A stretch of 64,000 bases of DNA from Lepiota brunneoincarnata (GCA_023014365.1 JAEBUN010000022.1:434001-498000); one strand, 5' to 3'; shown: positions 45,576 to 56,290, counted from the first letter of the stretch. Program-made: numbers and translations. Notes: generated from the letters alone by a model not told the origin.

Positions 45576-46863
45576 CTATCCCTCCAACTCTTCTGGCTCC
45601 CATCTGTCACTAGGCTCATCCTCAGTAGTCTCCTCCAGGGTCTTCAGTCCCTCTGGCAACAGATCTAACAACTCTTGTAACTCTGGCGGCAATGGCATAT
45701 GTTTTCTGGCTAAGTAGGGAATTACTCTGAATGCTGCCACTTTATTTTGCCATACAGAACCATCCAACTCTGCCAGGATATAAGATCCTCCCTTTGATCT
45801 AGATATGACCACCATGGGTCCTAGATACCTGGGTTTCATCTTCCTGTCTGCTGAGCTCTCTATAGCTGGATTTCTCACTAATACTAAATCTCCTGGGCCG
45901 AAGCAATAATCTTTTATCTTATGTGCTGCTTGTCGTTCCATCTCCCAAGCCTTGCTAAGCTTAGTGTCTGAAACATGCTGACGCACCTCCTCAACATGCC
46001 GAACATGCTTTGCCAAAGCCTGAGCTCAGTATCCTATCAACTTGGCTGTGGTCAAGTACTTATTCGGTAGCTGTACTAGCCAAGTGGCCTCTTGGACATC
46101 CAGAGGTAGCGTCGGGTGTGCTCCAGTTACCAAAAAGTATGGGGAACACCCCATTCCTTTTCTAATGGTTATCCGATCTGCCCACATAACGTGCGGTAGG
46201 TGCCAATACCACTTTTTGACATCTCCATCTGTAGCTTTGTACAACATTTGCCACACATCCCAGTGGGGTCTCAATAATCCTGTTCGCTTTGGAATTGTAA
46301 GGAGATATTGTTACTCCCTTTATCCCATATTTTTCTTCCAGCCATCAAACAGCTTTCTTAAATGGAAAACCATTGTCCATGACAATCTTCACTATACAGC
46401 CCCATCGGAAAATGATATCTTCAAATAACCACTGTGCAATCGAACTAGCATTCTCTTTTCTCAAAGCTTTTGCCTCCATCCAGGATGACAGTCCACATCT
46501 TCCATGCACAATGTAACTACACCCATTAGAACTTGGTGTCATATGTAGCATATCCACATGTAGCACTTGGAATATTGAAGGTGTGGGCATTACTATTGGC
46601 GGCGTCTCGATGATCACCTTTTGCCATTGCTGGCATAGATGGCATGATTGCACATACCAAGCTACATCTCCTTCAACTTCCAGCCACCAGAACCTCTGCA
46701 TTATAAGCTTAGTGGTTGCGTATATTCCTCTGTGCCCTAGGAAGTTGTGGCTGGCTTGCAACATATACATATGCTGCTCCTTATCCACTACTAGCTGATG
46801 TTGACCACTAGGACTTGTCCTATACAGTCTCCCCTCTTCATCCAAGAAGAAATGCTCCACCAT
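45576..46863 (-). pseudogene. Gypsy-2 integrase
   Basis: ORF 46863-46345 carries the zinc-binding HHCC region (SHNFLGHRGIYATTKLIMQR ... SCHLCQQW) and the start of the core (VLHVDMLHMTPSSNGCSYIV, with VMDNGFPFKKAV as the second catalytic segment). After a frameshift, ORF 46274-45576 follows with one TGA (CGA expected). It contains SPYFLVTGAHPTLPLDV and a C-terminal [10 protein letters not shown]...[15 protein letters not shown]3-like segment, then an acidic tail. Unlike Gypsy-1 and Gypsy-3 there is no chromodomain. Broken, hence inactive. Confidence 0.78.
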
Positions 46864-47357
46864 ATACTCAAGCTTATGCAGATCCAGCTCATCTAAGCCT
46901 TCAGCTGTGCTACTGCCTCCTGTTTTCAGGAATTCCCTGACTTTGGGTATTCTTCCATCTTGTATTCATGCTGTATCTGTCCTATGCGATTCATCATATG
47001 CTTCCTCTATCTTGGTCAACTTTTCCTCTTCAAAATCTGGCACTAGCCTGACATCTGTCATTAAGCTTAGTACTTGTTGGTGGTTTTCTGGGCATGCTGG
47101 GTCTTCTATAACCCTAAGCTTAGCCTATTGTTCATCCAAGTACTCTTCCCAAGCTTGATCCAGCTCATACTCAAAATCATACACATCACGTGCCAGACCC
47201 TGGTTGAAGCCAGAGCGACTGTTAATCTCATCACAGAAGGCTTCCAAGGGTAACAGATCTGCAGCCCCCAATCTTCTTTGACCAACTCAAACTCCTCTCC
47301 CTCATCCTTGGATCCATTGTCAAAATGACAGGCTGTCTCATCACTGGGATAGTAATG

Positions 47358-49150
47358 TCATCTGGACAGTCCATCTGGCCCAAATGTCTTCCCTTCTTTG
47401 TGTACTAGCGTGAAGTGGAACGATCTAATGAAGTCCACCCAACGGTTTACAGTAGCGTTTGGGAGTTTTCCTGGGTTGTTTAACATCCCAAAGAGAAACT
47501 TCACGTCTGTTTCCACTACTAGATTTCTCGATCCCCACAATAAATATTTCTCCTGTTCCAGCACCATTCTTAAGCCGCATAGCTCTTGCTTGGGCTGAAA
47601 ATACCTCTGCTGTCTCTCATCCAATAATATTGACCCAAATTTTGCATAATGTATAAGCTTAGCATCTTCTACATCTCTCTGATATATATAGTATCCCACC
47701 GCCCTCCATGAGGTATCCATGGCTACTACTATGGGTTGTTTACTTGGAAATTTGGGGTTCCTGGTCAGGAAACAGTGCTGAATCGCATCTTTCAGCTCCT
47801 GCTGTGCTTTCCATTCATTTTCTCCCCATTCAAACTCTTGTCCCTTCTTAAGCTTTTCGTATAGAGGTGCAGCAATGGCTATGAACTTCAGGATATGATT
47901 CCTGCAGTGCATAGCTGTTCCTAGAAAACCCCTTAGCTTGGAGACATTCTTGCAGTCCCCCATCTTAATATCTTCCCAATGGTGTCTGTGGAAGGCAACC
48001 ATCCTTTATATGAGCATTCAAAATCCACTACGGTGATTTCATCAGTGCAGATAGTCATCTTGGGCCCAGAGAAGGTTCCCTCTACATATTTCATCCTCTG
48101 TAGAATCCTATTGACCATCTGCATGTGTTCCCATACAAATTGTTGGATCCCTGGGTTCTTTTTCAACGTCTCTTCAGTGCCATCTGGCAGCTTGTATCTG
48201 GTTTTTGGTCCTCTGATAGGTACATCATCTATGTACAGCATCATGTATTCTGGTATCTCACTGGCTAGGATCACTGTTACATCCTCATGAAATATAGGCA
48301 CTGAATTGGTCCATCCCATAGGTAGCGTTACTAAGTGCAGTGCTCCAAAAGGTGTTTGGAATGTTGTTAAGTCCTGAGATGACTCAGCTAACAATCGCTT
48401 GTCATACCCAACAGACAGGTCCAGAATGCCTCTGCAAGCTCTGCCTGCAAAGTGCATTGCCAAATCTTCCATTGCTGGCAGCAGCCCTGAATGCGCTATT
48501 GTTACTCTGTTCAGTGGTTCCAAGCTGTGTACCAGTCTCAAACTTTTTCCATCTTTCTTTACCACACAGAACCATCTGGATCTATAGGATGAGTTTGATG
48601 GCTTGTATACACCAGCACTAATCTTTCTTTTTATAATGGCACAGACTTCATCATATATTGCTGGTGGAATCAGAATGGGCTTTTCAACCCACGGAGTATG
48701 TTCTACCATCGGTATCTCGATCAGCAGGAAGAAATCCTCCCCAAAACATCCCTTTTCCTCATCTGTCCATGCAAATGCTTCCTCTTGAAGCATCATGACG
48801 TGGTGCATCAGCTTTCTTTCCTCTGGCCACAAGAAATCCCCTGCATGGGCTTCGTCCAGCTTAAGCTTACGCTCCTCAGTATATCTGCCTGTTGGGACAA
48901 ACTCTGGAGGATGCATGCTAAGCTCAGGCATTTCTGCCAGTGGGTCCCCTTTTATTTCTTGTTTTATCCTGAATCTCTCTGGTAAATCACCCAACACTGG
49001 CCTCACTTTTAAGGTGACTGGTTTATATTTCTTCCCAGCCAGGCATTGTACCATATCTCCATCATCTTCTTTGGTTTTGAAGACAGTTATTCCCTGGTCC
49101 TCAGTGCCCTGCGCATTGGCTATGCAACCTAGGCACAATAACGCCATCAC
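47358..49150 (-). pseudogene. Gypsy-2 reverse transcriptase and RNase H
   Basis: ORF 49150-47933 holds the RT: FCVVKKDGKSLRLVHSLEPL, LDLSVGYDKRLLAESSQDLT, TLPMGWTNSVPIFHEDVT, and the active site EYMMLYIDDVPIRGP (YIDD). ORF 48002-47358 overlaps it in another frame and holds the connection and RNase H domain: LRGFLGTAMHCRNHILKFI, AMDTSWRAVGYYIYQ, FQPKQELCGLRMVLEQ, VVETDVKFLFGML. The overlap indicates a frameshift mutation. The divergent RT box sequences (SVGYDKR, SNSSYRS) separate this lineage from the two chromoviruses in the window. Confidence 0.82.
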
Positions 49151-49473
49151 TTTATCTTCTTGTGGACAGTCCTCATCGTGTATGACTTGGTCAAGAACAT
49201 TAGCTGTAGCTCAGCCTCTGAGAAGCTTCCTTTTGCTAAGCTTAGTGTTTGTGCAATGACAGGGCCCTTCTCATCATCATAGTCTATTATACAAGCCACC
49301 TCTCCTTGTCCCTTAGTCAACTCATTGAGGTTTCTTGAAAATTTTGACTGTTTTCTCTAAGCTTAAGAGGATTACACTCTCCTCGAGCATAAGTTGGCAA
49401 CACAGCCCTTTCTCTAGTATTTGGGTCCATAATAACCAAGGTTTGCTCACCACTGGCGCTATTCCTGACTTCA

Positions 49474-50284
49474 CTAGCCAGTCATTACATCAAATGGCCA
49501 TCCCAGGAGTACTCGATATGTGGGATTATGAACAATGTGAACTTGCAAATAGATTGTGACTCCCCTGCAGGTAAAGCCTACATTCTTTGCCAGCCCACAA
49601 GTCTTTTCAACCTGCCCATTCGCACTCTGCAAATTAATCATAGTGTCTGGGTCCCAAGAAATTTGACATGCAATCACTGCTTCCTGACTCATGGATATGA
49701 TATGTGACCCACTATCTAGCAAGGCCTCTTCCTGCCAAATCCCATTTATCAAAGTTGGAACTACTCTCAACAGGTTTGCATTCTTTAGCAATAAACACTT
49801 GCCATCCCCTGTCTCTTCTGGGAAGTGACTCCAGGTACTGCATGATTGGATCCTGAGCTACCCAGGCTTGGATTGCTGAGCCTTCTCAGAGCACTGTATC
49901 ATACTTCTGAGAACCGTCTGCCAACTCCATTATCATGACCTGTACCTGCCCACCATTAAGTTCCATATGTTCTGTATCATCTTCCAAGGGTCCAACTCCT
50001 GCTATTAAGCTTTGATTTGTGGGTACCCGTTTTCTCATAATTCGCTCTCTATAAGTGTTCCTGTATAAATGTGACAATGCCAAGAGTTCTCCATGCAATA
50101 CTGAGGCTTCTCGCTTCAATACCCTGCTGAGTACTTCCTCAATATCAACATTCCTCTCTATAGGGGCCTGGTGCTTATATGCAGGTTCCTTCTTGGATGA
50201 TTCCATCCTTCTGACAGGCAGTGGTGGTATCTCAACGACCAGGTGCAGTAGTTTTACATTCCTATATGGTAATTCCCCTGCCAC
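49474..50284 (-). pseudogene. Gypsy-2 protease and preceding linker
   Basis: ORF 49791-49474 reads LINGIWQEEALLDSGSHIIS, with the LLDSGS active site, and VHNPTYRVLLGWPFDVMTG, the expected protease end. ORF 50284-49886 upstream (YRNVKLLHLVVEIPPLPVRR) links it to gag and has no recognised domain. Stops and frame changes break it. Confidence 0.7.
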
Positions 50285-50426
50285 TGCAGGCGTTGGTTTC
50301 TCTGTTGTCTGCCCTATTTCCTCATTTTCCGATTCTTCTGATCACTTGGAATCTGATGTGTCTCAGAAGTCTGTCCTCTGGTGAAGGTGACCTTCTTCTT
50401 CAGAGCCGGCTCCTTCCTCAAACCCT

Positions 50427-52094
50427 TTAGAAACCTGACTCCAAGTTCCAAGTCTTCGTACCACTCCTGGTGTCCAAATACTGGCTTGCTGAGGGCGTAC
50501 CATCTGTCAAACCACTAAGCTTAGCCTGTATCTGGGCCAATTGCTTGGCCAAAGACTGTATTTCAACATTATCATCCTTTCTGGTCATAAGCTTAACCTT
50601 TGGGGCACTCCCAGCATGGATGGCAGCTGTTTCCAACATTTCCATGCACTGCTTCAGATGGCAGATTTCTTCTTCCACTGGCAACCTTTGGTTTTCTGAC
50701 CTCGGGAATGCTTTCTGTGCAAACACTGCTGCCACTGGCACTTGTGGTAACTCAGGCTCAACCTCCGGCAGTTCTGGTACCTGAATGAAGAGTTGTCCCT
50801 TTGTTGCATAGTACTTTGCTACTTTCTCATTAATAGGCCCTTCTCCTTGAGGGATACTCAAGCCATCTCCCATATATATTTTGTTCCCTTTGACTCTAAT
50901 TTGGCCAGCTTGTTTATCTGCCTCCATGTCTGGGCAGAATAACCAACTATGCCCCAATAACCAACAGTAGAAACACTTGTGATCGGAAAGTGACCCTGCT
51001 GGCCCACTTCTGGTATTCCTCTGAGTGTGATTATAGCTGGCATGATTATGTCCATCCCTCACCAAACTCTCTAAGTATGATTTTAAAGTATGCCCCTGGA
51101 TATTCATGAGGTCCTTAAGCTCAGCAAGACTGCCCACCATCTGCAAGACTTCCTCCTGAAACTTCTGCTTTAAGCTTTGCAGCTCTTGCTTTACTATAGG
51201 GTCATAAGTCCCTGTTCCAGACATTGTAGGTGGATGGCTCATCAATGCTGAGTTCACCGGCCTTGAATCCTGATGAAGGGATCACATAAGTGTTTTGCCA
51301 ATCAAAATTTTGACAGCTTTATCCATGACGATCCTCCAATCATAGGGGTCCTCTTCATGTAAATCCTTTGCAGTTAGTGCTGACCCATCACTTGCAGTTC
51401 TATGTGCCCTGGTGATTGCTAATCTCGCATTGAGTACATCCTGGAACACAGAGTCCAGTGTGCTTGTAAATAACTTGACTAGCTCTCAGTTTGAGACTAC
51501 CGCTGGTGACTTCAGGCACTTCTCTGCTTCTAGAATGAATCACCTTTTGAAGTCCAAGACTTTATGCTCCTCATTCATCGCAATGCCTCTACTCTCTGCA
51601 CAGAGTTCCCTCAAGCATTGCACTGAGCCCTGCTTGGCTGCCACAGTCTTGGGATATTCTTTCTTTAATCTCTCTACGAAGCCTGTCCAGCTCCCTGCTA
51701 GGAACTCTGCAAAACTCATCCACTCTTCACAGATATCCTGGTCCACATATGACACTGCCCAATTTATCCTTTCTGCATCGTCCGTTGTCTTTGTTATCAT
51801 GAAGAGCCATTCAAGCATCCAGAGATAATTTCTCAAGGTCTGTGGTTTTGATGCATCCCATCTGGGAGCATTATTGCTAAAGGGAATTGGCATATGCTCA
51901 TGTCCCATTTTACTAGCTGTAGTCATTGTAGATGGTGTAGTTTGGTTTGTCTGTACAGTTGGAGTTGACTGTGATATCTGTGGTACCATAGAGGCACCAG
52001 GGGGGTTTGTATGAAATGAGTTTTGGTTTGTAAACGCTAAGCTTAGCATAGGAACAGTCTGACCATCCTGGCTTTTGGTGTGCAGAATATGCAC
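50427..52094 (-). pseudogene. Gypsy-2 gag with CCHC zinc knuckle
   Basis: ORF 52094-51540 is the capsid region (NNAPRWDASKPQTLRNYLWM, DDAERINWAVSYVDQDICEE, a Gypsy gag pattern). Three TGAs, each where CGA fits, lead into ORF 51257-50427. That frame has a coiled coil (IVKQELQSLKQKFQEEVLQM) and the knuckle CFYCWLLGHSWLFC (C-x2-C-x4-H-x4-C), then a long spacer. The end contains the TAAGCTTA site at 50516 in the codons for Lys-Leu-Ser. Confidence 0.78.
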
Positions 52095-52462
52095 TATGTT
52101 GCGAGCTGAGGCTGGAAGCCTTATAGTAATTCTAGAAGCAGTAGAGATTGGTGGTGTGACTTCTCTTGATACTGCAACTGCTAAACTGCTCGCTGTGCTT
52201 GCAGTTATAGAACTAGTAGGGTCTTTTCACTTTCGGGAGGTACTAGCAGTGATAAGGCCTTCAGAACCTTCTGGCTGATTAGAATTCTGAGTAGTTCTCT
52301 GTTTTGGGGGTCGACCTTCCTGAGACTGTTCTCAAAGGATGTTTTGGGTGACTTTACGGTCTTTGCTTGAACCTTTTTCTGCTTCGCAGGTGAAAGGCAG
52401 GCCAGTGTCCAAGTCTTTTGGTGTTTGTCTTGTGAAATTCAACTGAAAACCCCCCTCACAGT

Positions 52463-52482
52463 GGGCTCCAGATGAAAAGGTG
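52463..52482 (-). other. Probable primer-binding site of Gypsy-2
   Basis: Directly after the 5' LTR the minus strand reads TCTGGAGCCCACTGTGAGGG, where a tRNA-complementary site is expected. I could not assign the tRNA. Confidence 0.45.
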
Positions 52483-53772
52483 GAAATGTTTGTGGATTTT
52501 TAATATGGATAGAGGGCTTGTTTTCACTAAGCTTAGCCGAAATTCAATAAGCTTAAGCTAATACAAGTGATATGAGATAGATAATGAACAGTTTGTCTTT
52601 TAGGGTGTTCTGGGGGTGCATTCTGACAGTGAAATTCAAGAGAGTAGCTTTTTAGAGGTTAACAAACAGCCATTGAAGTTATCTTAGCTGTACAGTGCAA
52701 CAATGAAAGGACAATCCCTGTCAATTCAAAGTGCAGGGTCTCTGGTCTCTGGTCTCTGGTCTCTGAACTCTGTTCTCTGTCTCTGTCTCTGTCTCTAGCA
52801 CTCTGGAACTCTAAACTCTGGACTCTGTTCTCTGTCTCTGTCTCTGGGTTGGTTGATGACTGAAGAAATCACACTTAATGATGCACACTAAATAGTCCTT
52901 TGAAACCATTCTTGATCACAGCTTGCAGACTTGCATGTGGAAGCCAGGGGTGAGACCTCTCTCTTCTCCACAAACAAGCACAACCGTATTTATATTGTTT
53001 AGATACATACAAGAGATAGTAAATATGAAATAGAAAACAATAAGCTTAATTGTTACAGGTACTGCAGAATATTTTGGAAGGTTTGGCAGCATTTCTACCT
53101 TGCCCTAGGTTATGGGTTTTTCTCTGATTGACAAATGGCAATCCAGCCAGATGTGTTCCATGCTCGTCTGCATTATTCTGCATCCACGCAAGCGCATTAA
53201 GCCTCCAGATCAATTATGATCAGAATGTATGGCATATGGACAATTCTTTGATCCGTTGTAATTAATCTCAGTCAGGCAATATGCCAAGGTGCTAGGACCC
53301 ACAAAGCACTTGTTAATTATGAGTCTTTGATATGTCTAGGGTTTTGGGCATCAGGTGTCGCCTCCTGAACATTAGACATTCTGTTCTGTGGTCTGGTCAT
53401 CATTATTGGGCTTGCTATGAACATAATACACCTGCGACAGCCGCTATGTACATTCTTTAGGTTCCAACAAATCCGAGTTCATCAGAAAACTGCTCGTAAG
53501 GTCCCTGGATGCGACTGGAGTATACTCGATTGGCTATGTAGAGTCTGGAATCCCTCCAGAGAGCATTCTGATAGCTTGGTTCACTAAGCTTAGTGATAAT
53601 GAGCTGGTTTGAACACTTCCGAGGCTTGAATATCCTCAGTTTGGTTGAACTGGCTCCTCTGGGACATAGTACCAATCCTCTATAGGGTTCTTTAATGATA
53701 TAGCCAATGATTCTATGTAGAGAATTGTTCCAGAGTATGGAATTCATGTATAGGTGTGAAATTGATGTATCA
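52483..53772 (-). repeat. LTR-A4, 5' LTR of Gypsy-2
   Basis: 1290 bp, near-identical to LTR-A3 outside the LTR-B2 insertion. TAAGCTTA occurs at 52528, 52548, 53041 and 53585, the same four relative positions as in LTR-A1 and A2. Its reading frame is at 53747-53457. Confidence 0.88.
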
Positions 53773-53776
53773 TTGG

Positions 53777-53962
53777 GTTAGCTCCATTGTTTGTCCAGTC
53801 ATTGAATATATCAGGAAGAATATCTGATTTGAATATCCTCCCTTGATGTTCTGCAGTTGTTTGTTTCCAGTAGTTCTCTTTGTATTTCTGGATAACATTG
53901 CATTCTGCAGGGGAATATTGACAGTCAGCTCTGGGCTTCCTTGCTTTTGTGATGGCTTGCAT
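53777..53962 (-). pseudogene. Uncharacterised Agaricomycete gene, 5' part (split by Gypsy-2)
   Basis: Reads MQAITKARKPRADCQYSPAE, then CNVIQKYKENYWKQTTAEHQ and SDILPDIFNDWTNNGANP, where the Gypsy-2 TSD interrupts it. The frame resumes at 39448 with IAGDEVDWRVN. Lys/Arg-rich and helical; no named domain is recognised. Upstream of 53962 the plus-strand frame 53964-54322 (WAMLEAHVLGFVEHLTTAPS) overlaps it and could instead be a neighbouring gene. I cannot decide between these. Confidence 0.45.
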
Positions 53963-54322
53963 GGTGATCAGGTACAGTAGTAGGAATGGAGGCCATGAGG
54001 GACCTGACCTTGGGTTTTGGGCCATGCTTGAGGCACATGTACTTGGCTTTGTTGAACACCTGACAACAGCCCCTTCTTCAGATCCCATGTCTTACTTGGT
54101 TGTGCCTCATAAAACATCAAAGAAATGCAAGCAAGGGAAGCAGGGTGGGCTGTTGATTCAAGCTGCTAATGACATTGTTGAATTTTGGTTCTCTGAGGAA
54201 AGAACAATGGAAACACCACAGGGGCCTGTGAAGACAAGGGTTCAGGTTCCACTCCACTCTGGGGCTGGCAAACAAGGGATCAAAGAAGACAGAGGTAGCA
54301 CCTCCAAGGCAAATGCTGTACC

Positions 54323-54556
54323 TGTTATGAACAGTCCAGATCAAGAGGAACAAGAACAATTATTCGACTTTACAAGATGGGTACAGGAGACCACAGACCA
54401 GTTGCAAGCACAGGAATATGAAGACAAAGAAGGGGAATACTACAATGCCATGCAGGACTTGGCAAGAGAAGCAGGAATGGAGATAACTCTGGAGGATATT
54501 CTGGAATACCCCGAGGATGAAGAAGATAGCCATGGATCAACCGATCCAACCTCCGA
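54323..54556 (+). repeat. LTR-D3, truncated by LTR-E2
   Basis: Begins TGTTATGAACA and carries the LTR-D frame (ATG 54327, EQLFDFTRWVQETTDQLQAQ, open to the junction). It stops at 54556, where LTR-E2 starts. Confidence 0.8.
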
Positions 54557-54896
54557 TGTTGTGCTGCAAAATCATTTCATTTGTGAAATCACTAGCTAAT
54601 AAAGTAACTAACTCTCCATTACTGAATAATATCAGTATATGGCCATGGTCAGACACTGGGTGCGAGAGATTTAGAATACTATCTAAAATATGTGAAGGCG
54701 GACAATCTCAGGAAAGCTAGACCAGAACACCCAACAAGTAAAAGTGATGTTAACTAACTTATGGGTGACAAGGCTATGGAAGAATGACTCTGGGATGAAT
54801 GTACCCAAGCATTGTATCCGATACTGTGTTAACTAAGATATTAGTTAAGATACTCATGAATGCACAAAAAAACCCATTTCTTCGCCTCTGCCCTAG
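54557..54896 (+). repeat. LTR-E2, truncated by LTR-B3
   Basis: Inverted copy of 35112-35468, starting TGTTGTGCTGCAAAATC. It ends at 54896 about 20 bp short of the LTR end, at the start of Gypsy-3. Confidence 0.8.
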
Positions 54897-55284
54897 TGTT
54901 ACCCAGGTTAGGGGTTCGCTCTTGAGTAGCACGGAGTTCGACACAGGATGTCTATACAGACTTGGTCCTGTCTTAACTTAAGCGTGACTTGGAGACAATG
55001 AAGCACTATAGTCCAGCCTGGTTATGGCAAAGAGGTATAGGAAGGCAAGAACTTTATAACACTAAGATAAGGATACAAGGTATTGTACTGTATCCTTATA
55101 TACTTCTAAGTGTGGCTGTACTCCTACTATAATAGTTCGGACCAGAGTAACTATGAGTCAGAGATAAGAAAACATGAGGCACATACTAAGAATAGTCCTT
55201 CTGATGTACACTACTGATGGTCTCATAGTGACATGGGAATGTAAACTAAAAGTAACCATCCTTCTGATGAGGCTTCTGATAACA
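54897..55284 (-). repeat. LTR-B3, 3' LTR of Gypsy-3
   Basis: 388 bp, TGTTACCCAGGTTAGGGG...CTTCTGATAACA (plus strand), nearly identical to 62699-63083. Confidence 0.87.
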
Positions 55285-55321
55285 TTAGGTCCATTTCTAG
55301 AGTTGTTTTCCATACAACTCG

Positions 55322-56290
55322 TTAGTTTCCTTCTTCCGGGTATTTGGCTAGGTAGTTTGGTTTGTAGTAATCGATCTGTGGTTGGTTGGTGGAATCTGGT
55401 CTTGGGGGAATGATGGGAGAGAAGGTGGGAGTGGGAGTTCTGTGAAGATTGAGTATAGTGGTGGTTTCTGGGGATGGGGGTTGTCCTGGATAAAAGATGT
55501 TGTATAGAAGGCGTCTGAAATGGGGACTTTCAATCCTTTCTTCTGGTGGGGTGATTGGGTTTTCTTCAGAAGGAACCGCATGGTTCTCCTGTAATGTTTG
55601 ATTCAGCCATGTCGTCGTAGCATTCCTCGTAGTAATCATCATGGGTGAGGTCAATGTATCGATGGTGAGTTGTGGGAGTGGTTGAGGGACAGGTTGTAGG
55701 ATTTCTGGAGTAAGGGGCATGTCAAGTCTTTCGACTTGGGCATTCGGTCCGTTTATGGCACGATTGGAAGACGGCACAGTGGGGGCATCTATATTTGATG
55801 CAGTCATATGAGTAATGCCCTGGGGCATATTGCTTGCATCCGAGGCAGGCAAATTGGGGGCAATCCATGGCCCAGTGTCCTGTGTGTCTGCATTAGATGC
55901 AGACTGATCTGTCAGTGGTTTGGGGGTTGGTTTGTGAGTGAACGGGGTTGGGGGAGTTCCGAATTGGGACGTTGTTATTGGCAACGGTGTGGGTGGTGTC
56001 CTTGGTGGGGGTGAGAAGTCTGAAGGGATTTCTGATACTGGTGGGCTTTCTTCCCTTGTTGGGGACAGTGGTGATGATAGTGGCAGTGGTTGTCGTGGTA
56101 GTGGTGGGGATGGTTGCGGTGGGGGACTGCGAGGTATGTACCTCATTTTGTTTGGGTAGGTTCTTTGACACCTCGGACATGAGGCCCAATCTTGAGCGGA
56201 GAAGTTGCTTGAGTGATTCTGCCCAGGCACATTGCATATTGTACGCAGTAGCGAGAGCCTTAGTCTGTCGTACATGGTGGGTATAGTCAT
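55322..56290 (-). CDS. Gypsy-3 Pro/Thr-rich frame overlapping the zinc-knuckle frame
   Basis: 322 codons without a single stop, although neighbouring frames of the element are full of decay stops. It is Pro/Ser/Thr-rich with an ordered-looking end: HFRRLLYNIFYPGQPP and YYKPNYLAKYPEEGN. It overlaps the zinc-knuckle frame (56717 to about 55560) in a different phase. Pro-rich composition can keep a frame open by chance, so coding is not proven. It could be translated by frameshift from the overlapping frame. Confidence 0.4.
   Translation of the reverse strand: MTIPTMYDRLRLSLLRTICNVPGQNHSSNFSAQDWASCPRCQRTYPNKMRYIPRSPPPQPSPPLPRQPLPLSSPLSPTREESPPVSEIPSDFSPPPRTPPTPLPITTSQFGTPPTPFTHKPTPKPLTDQSASNADTQDTGPWIAPNLPASDASNMPQGITHMTASNIDAPTVPSSNRAINGPNAQVERLDMPLTPEILQPVPQPLPQLTIDTLTSPMMITTRNATTTWLNQTLQENHAVPSEENPITPPEERIESPHFRRLLYNIFYPGQPPSPETTTILNLHRTPTPTFSPIIPPRPDSTNQPQIDYYKPNYLAKYPEEGN

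Larger units (their letters stand above)
39504..53592. repeat. Dispersed TAAGCTTA palindromes, 26 copies across Gypsy-2
   Basis: Exact copies start at 39504, 39524, 40438, 40982, 41295, 42236, 44056, 44633, 44674, 45221, 45497, 45956, 46704, 47062, 47115, 47654, 48862, 49237, 49358, 50516, 50588, 52038, 52528, 52548, 53041 and 53585. Most are TAAGCTTAG. About 0.2-0.4 copies would be expected by chance in this length. They fall in LTRs, gag, RT, RNase H and integrase codons (as xAAG CTT A, but also as CTA AGC TTA), an intron donor (42235), an intron acceptor (44682), and one stop codon (45497). The position-independent conservation points to selection at DNA level. Confidence 0.9.
39449..53772 (-). 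mobile_element. Gypsy-2: 14.3-kb Ty3/Gypsy element with two antisense genes and TAAGCTTA repeats
   Basis: Family A LTRs at both ends: 52483-53772 is the 5' and 39449-41169 the 3' LTR. The minus strand carries gag (52094-50427), protease (49791-49474), RT-RNase H (49150-47358) and integrase (46863-45576). The polypurine tract GTTAGGGGGAGA abuts the 3' LTR. The 4-bp TSD is TCGG/TTGG (39445-39448 and 53773-53776), and removing the element restores an open exon of the host gene. Between integrase and 3' LTR lie 4.4 kb holding two plus-strand, intron-containing genes. The LTRs are much longer than those of the other Gypsy elements here. Decay stops show it is inactive. Confidence 0.9.

Noticed and set aside
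39504..53592. TAAGCTTA copies as cloning-linker or assembly artefacts (HindIII site)
   Set aside because: The sites lie inside open codons and splice signals with unrelated flanks, and recur at fixed LTR positions in four copies. A linker artefact would not do this.
53949..54599. 216-codon plus-strand frame as one gene
   Set aside because: Its second half is the LTR-D3 frame and its end is LTR-E2, so the frame is a chance fusion across insertion junctions. The first part may still be coding.
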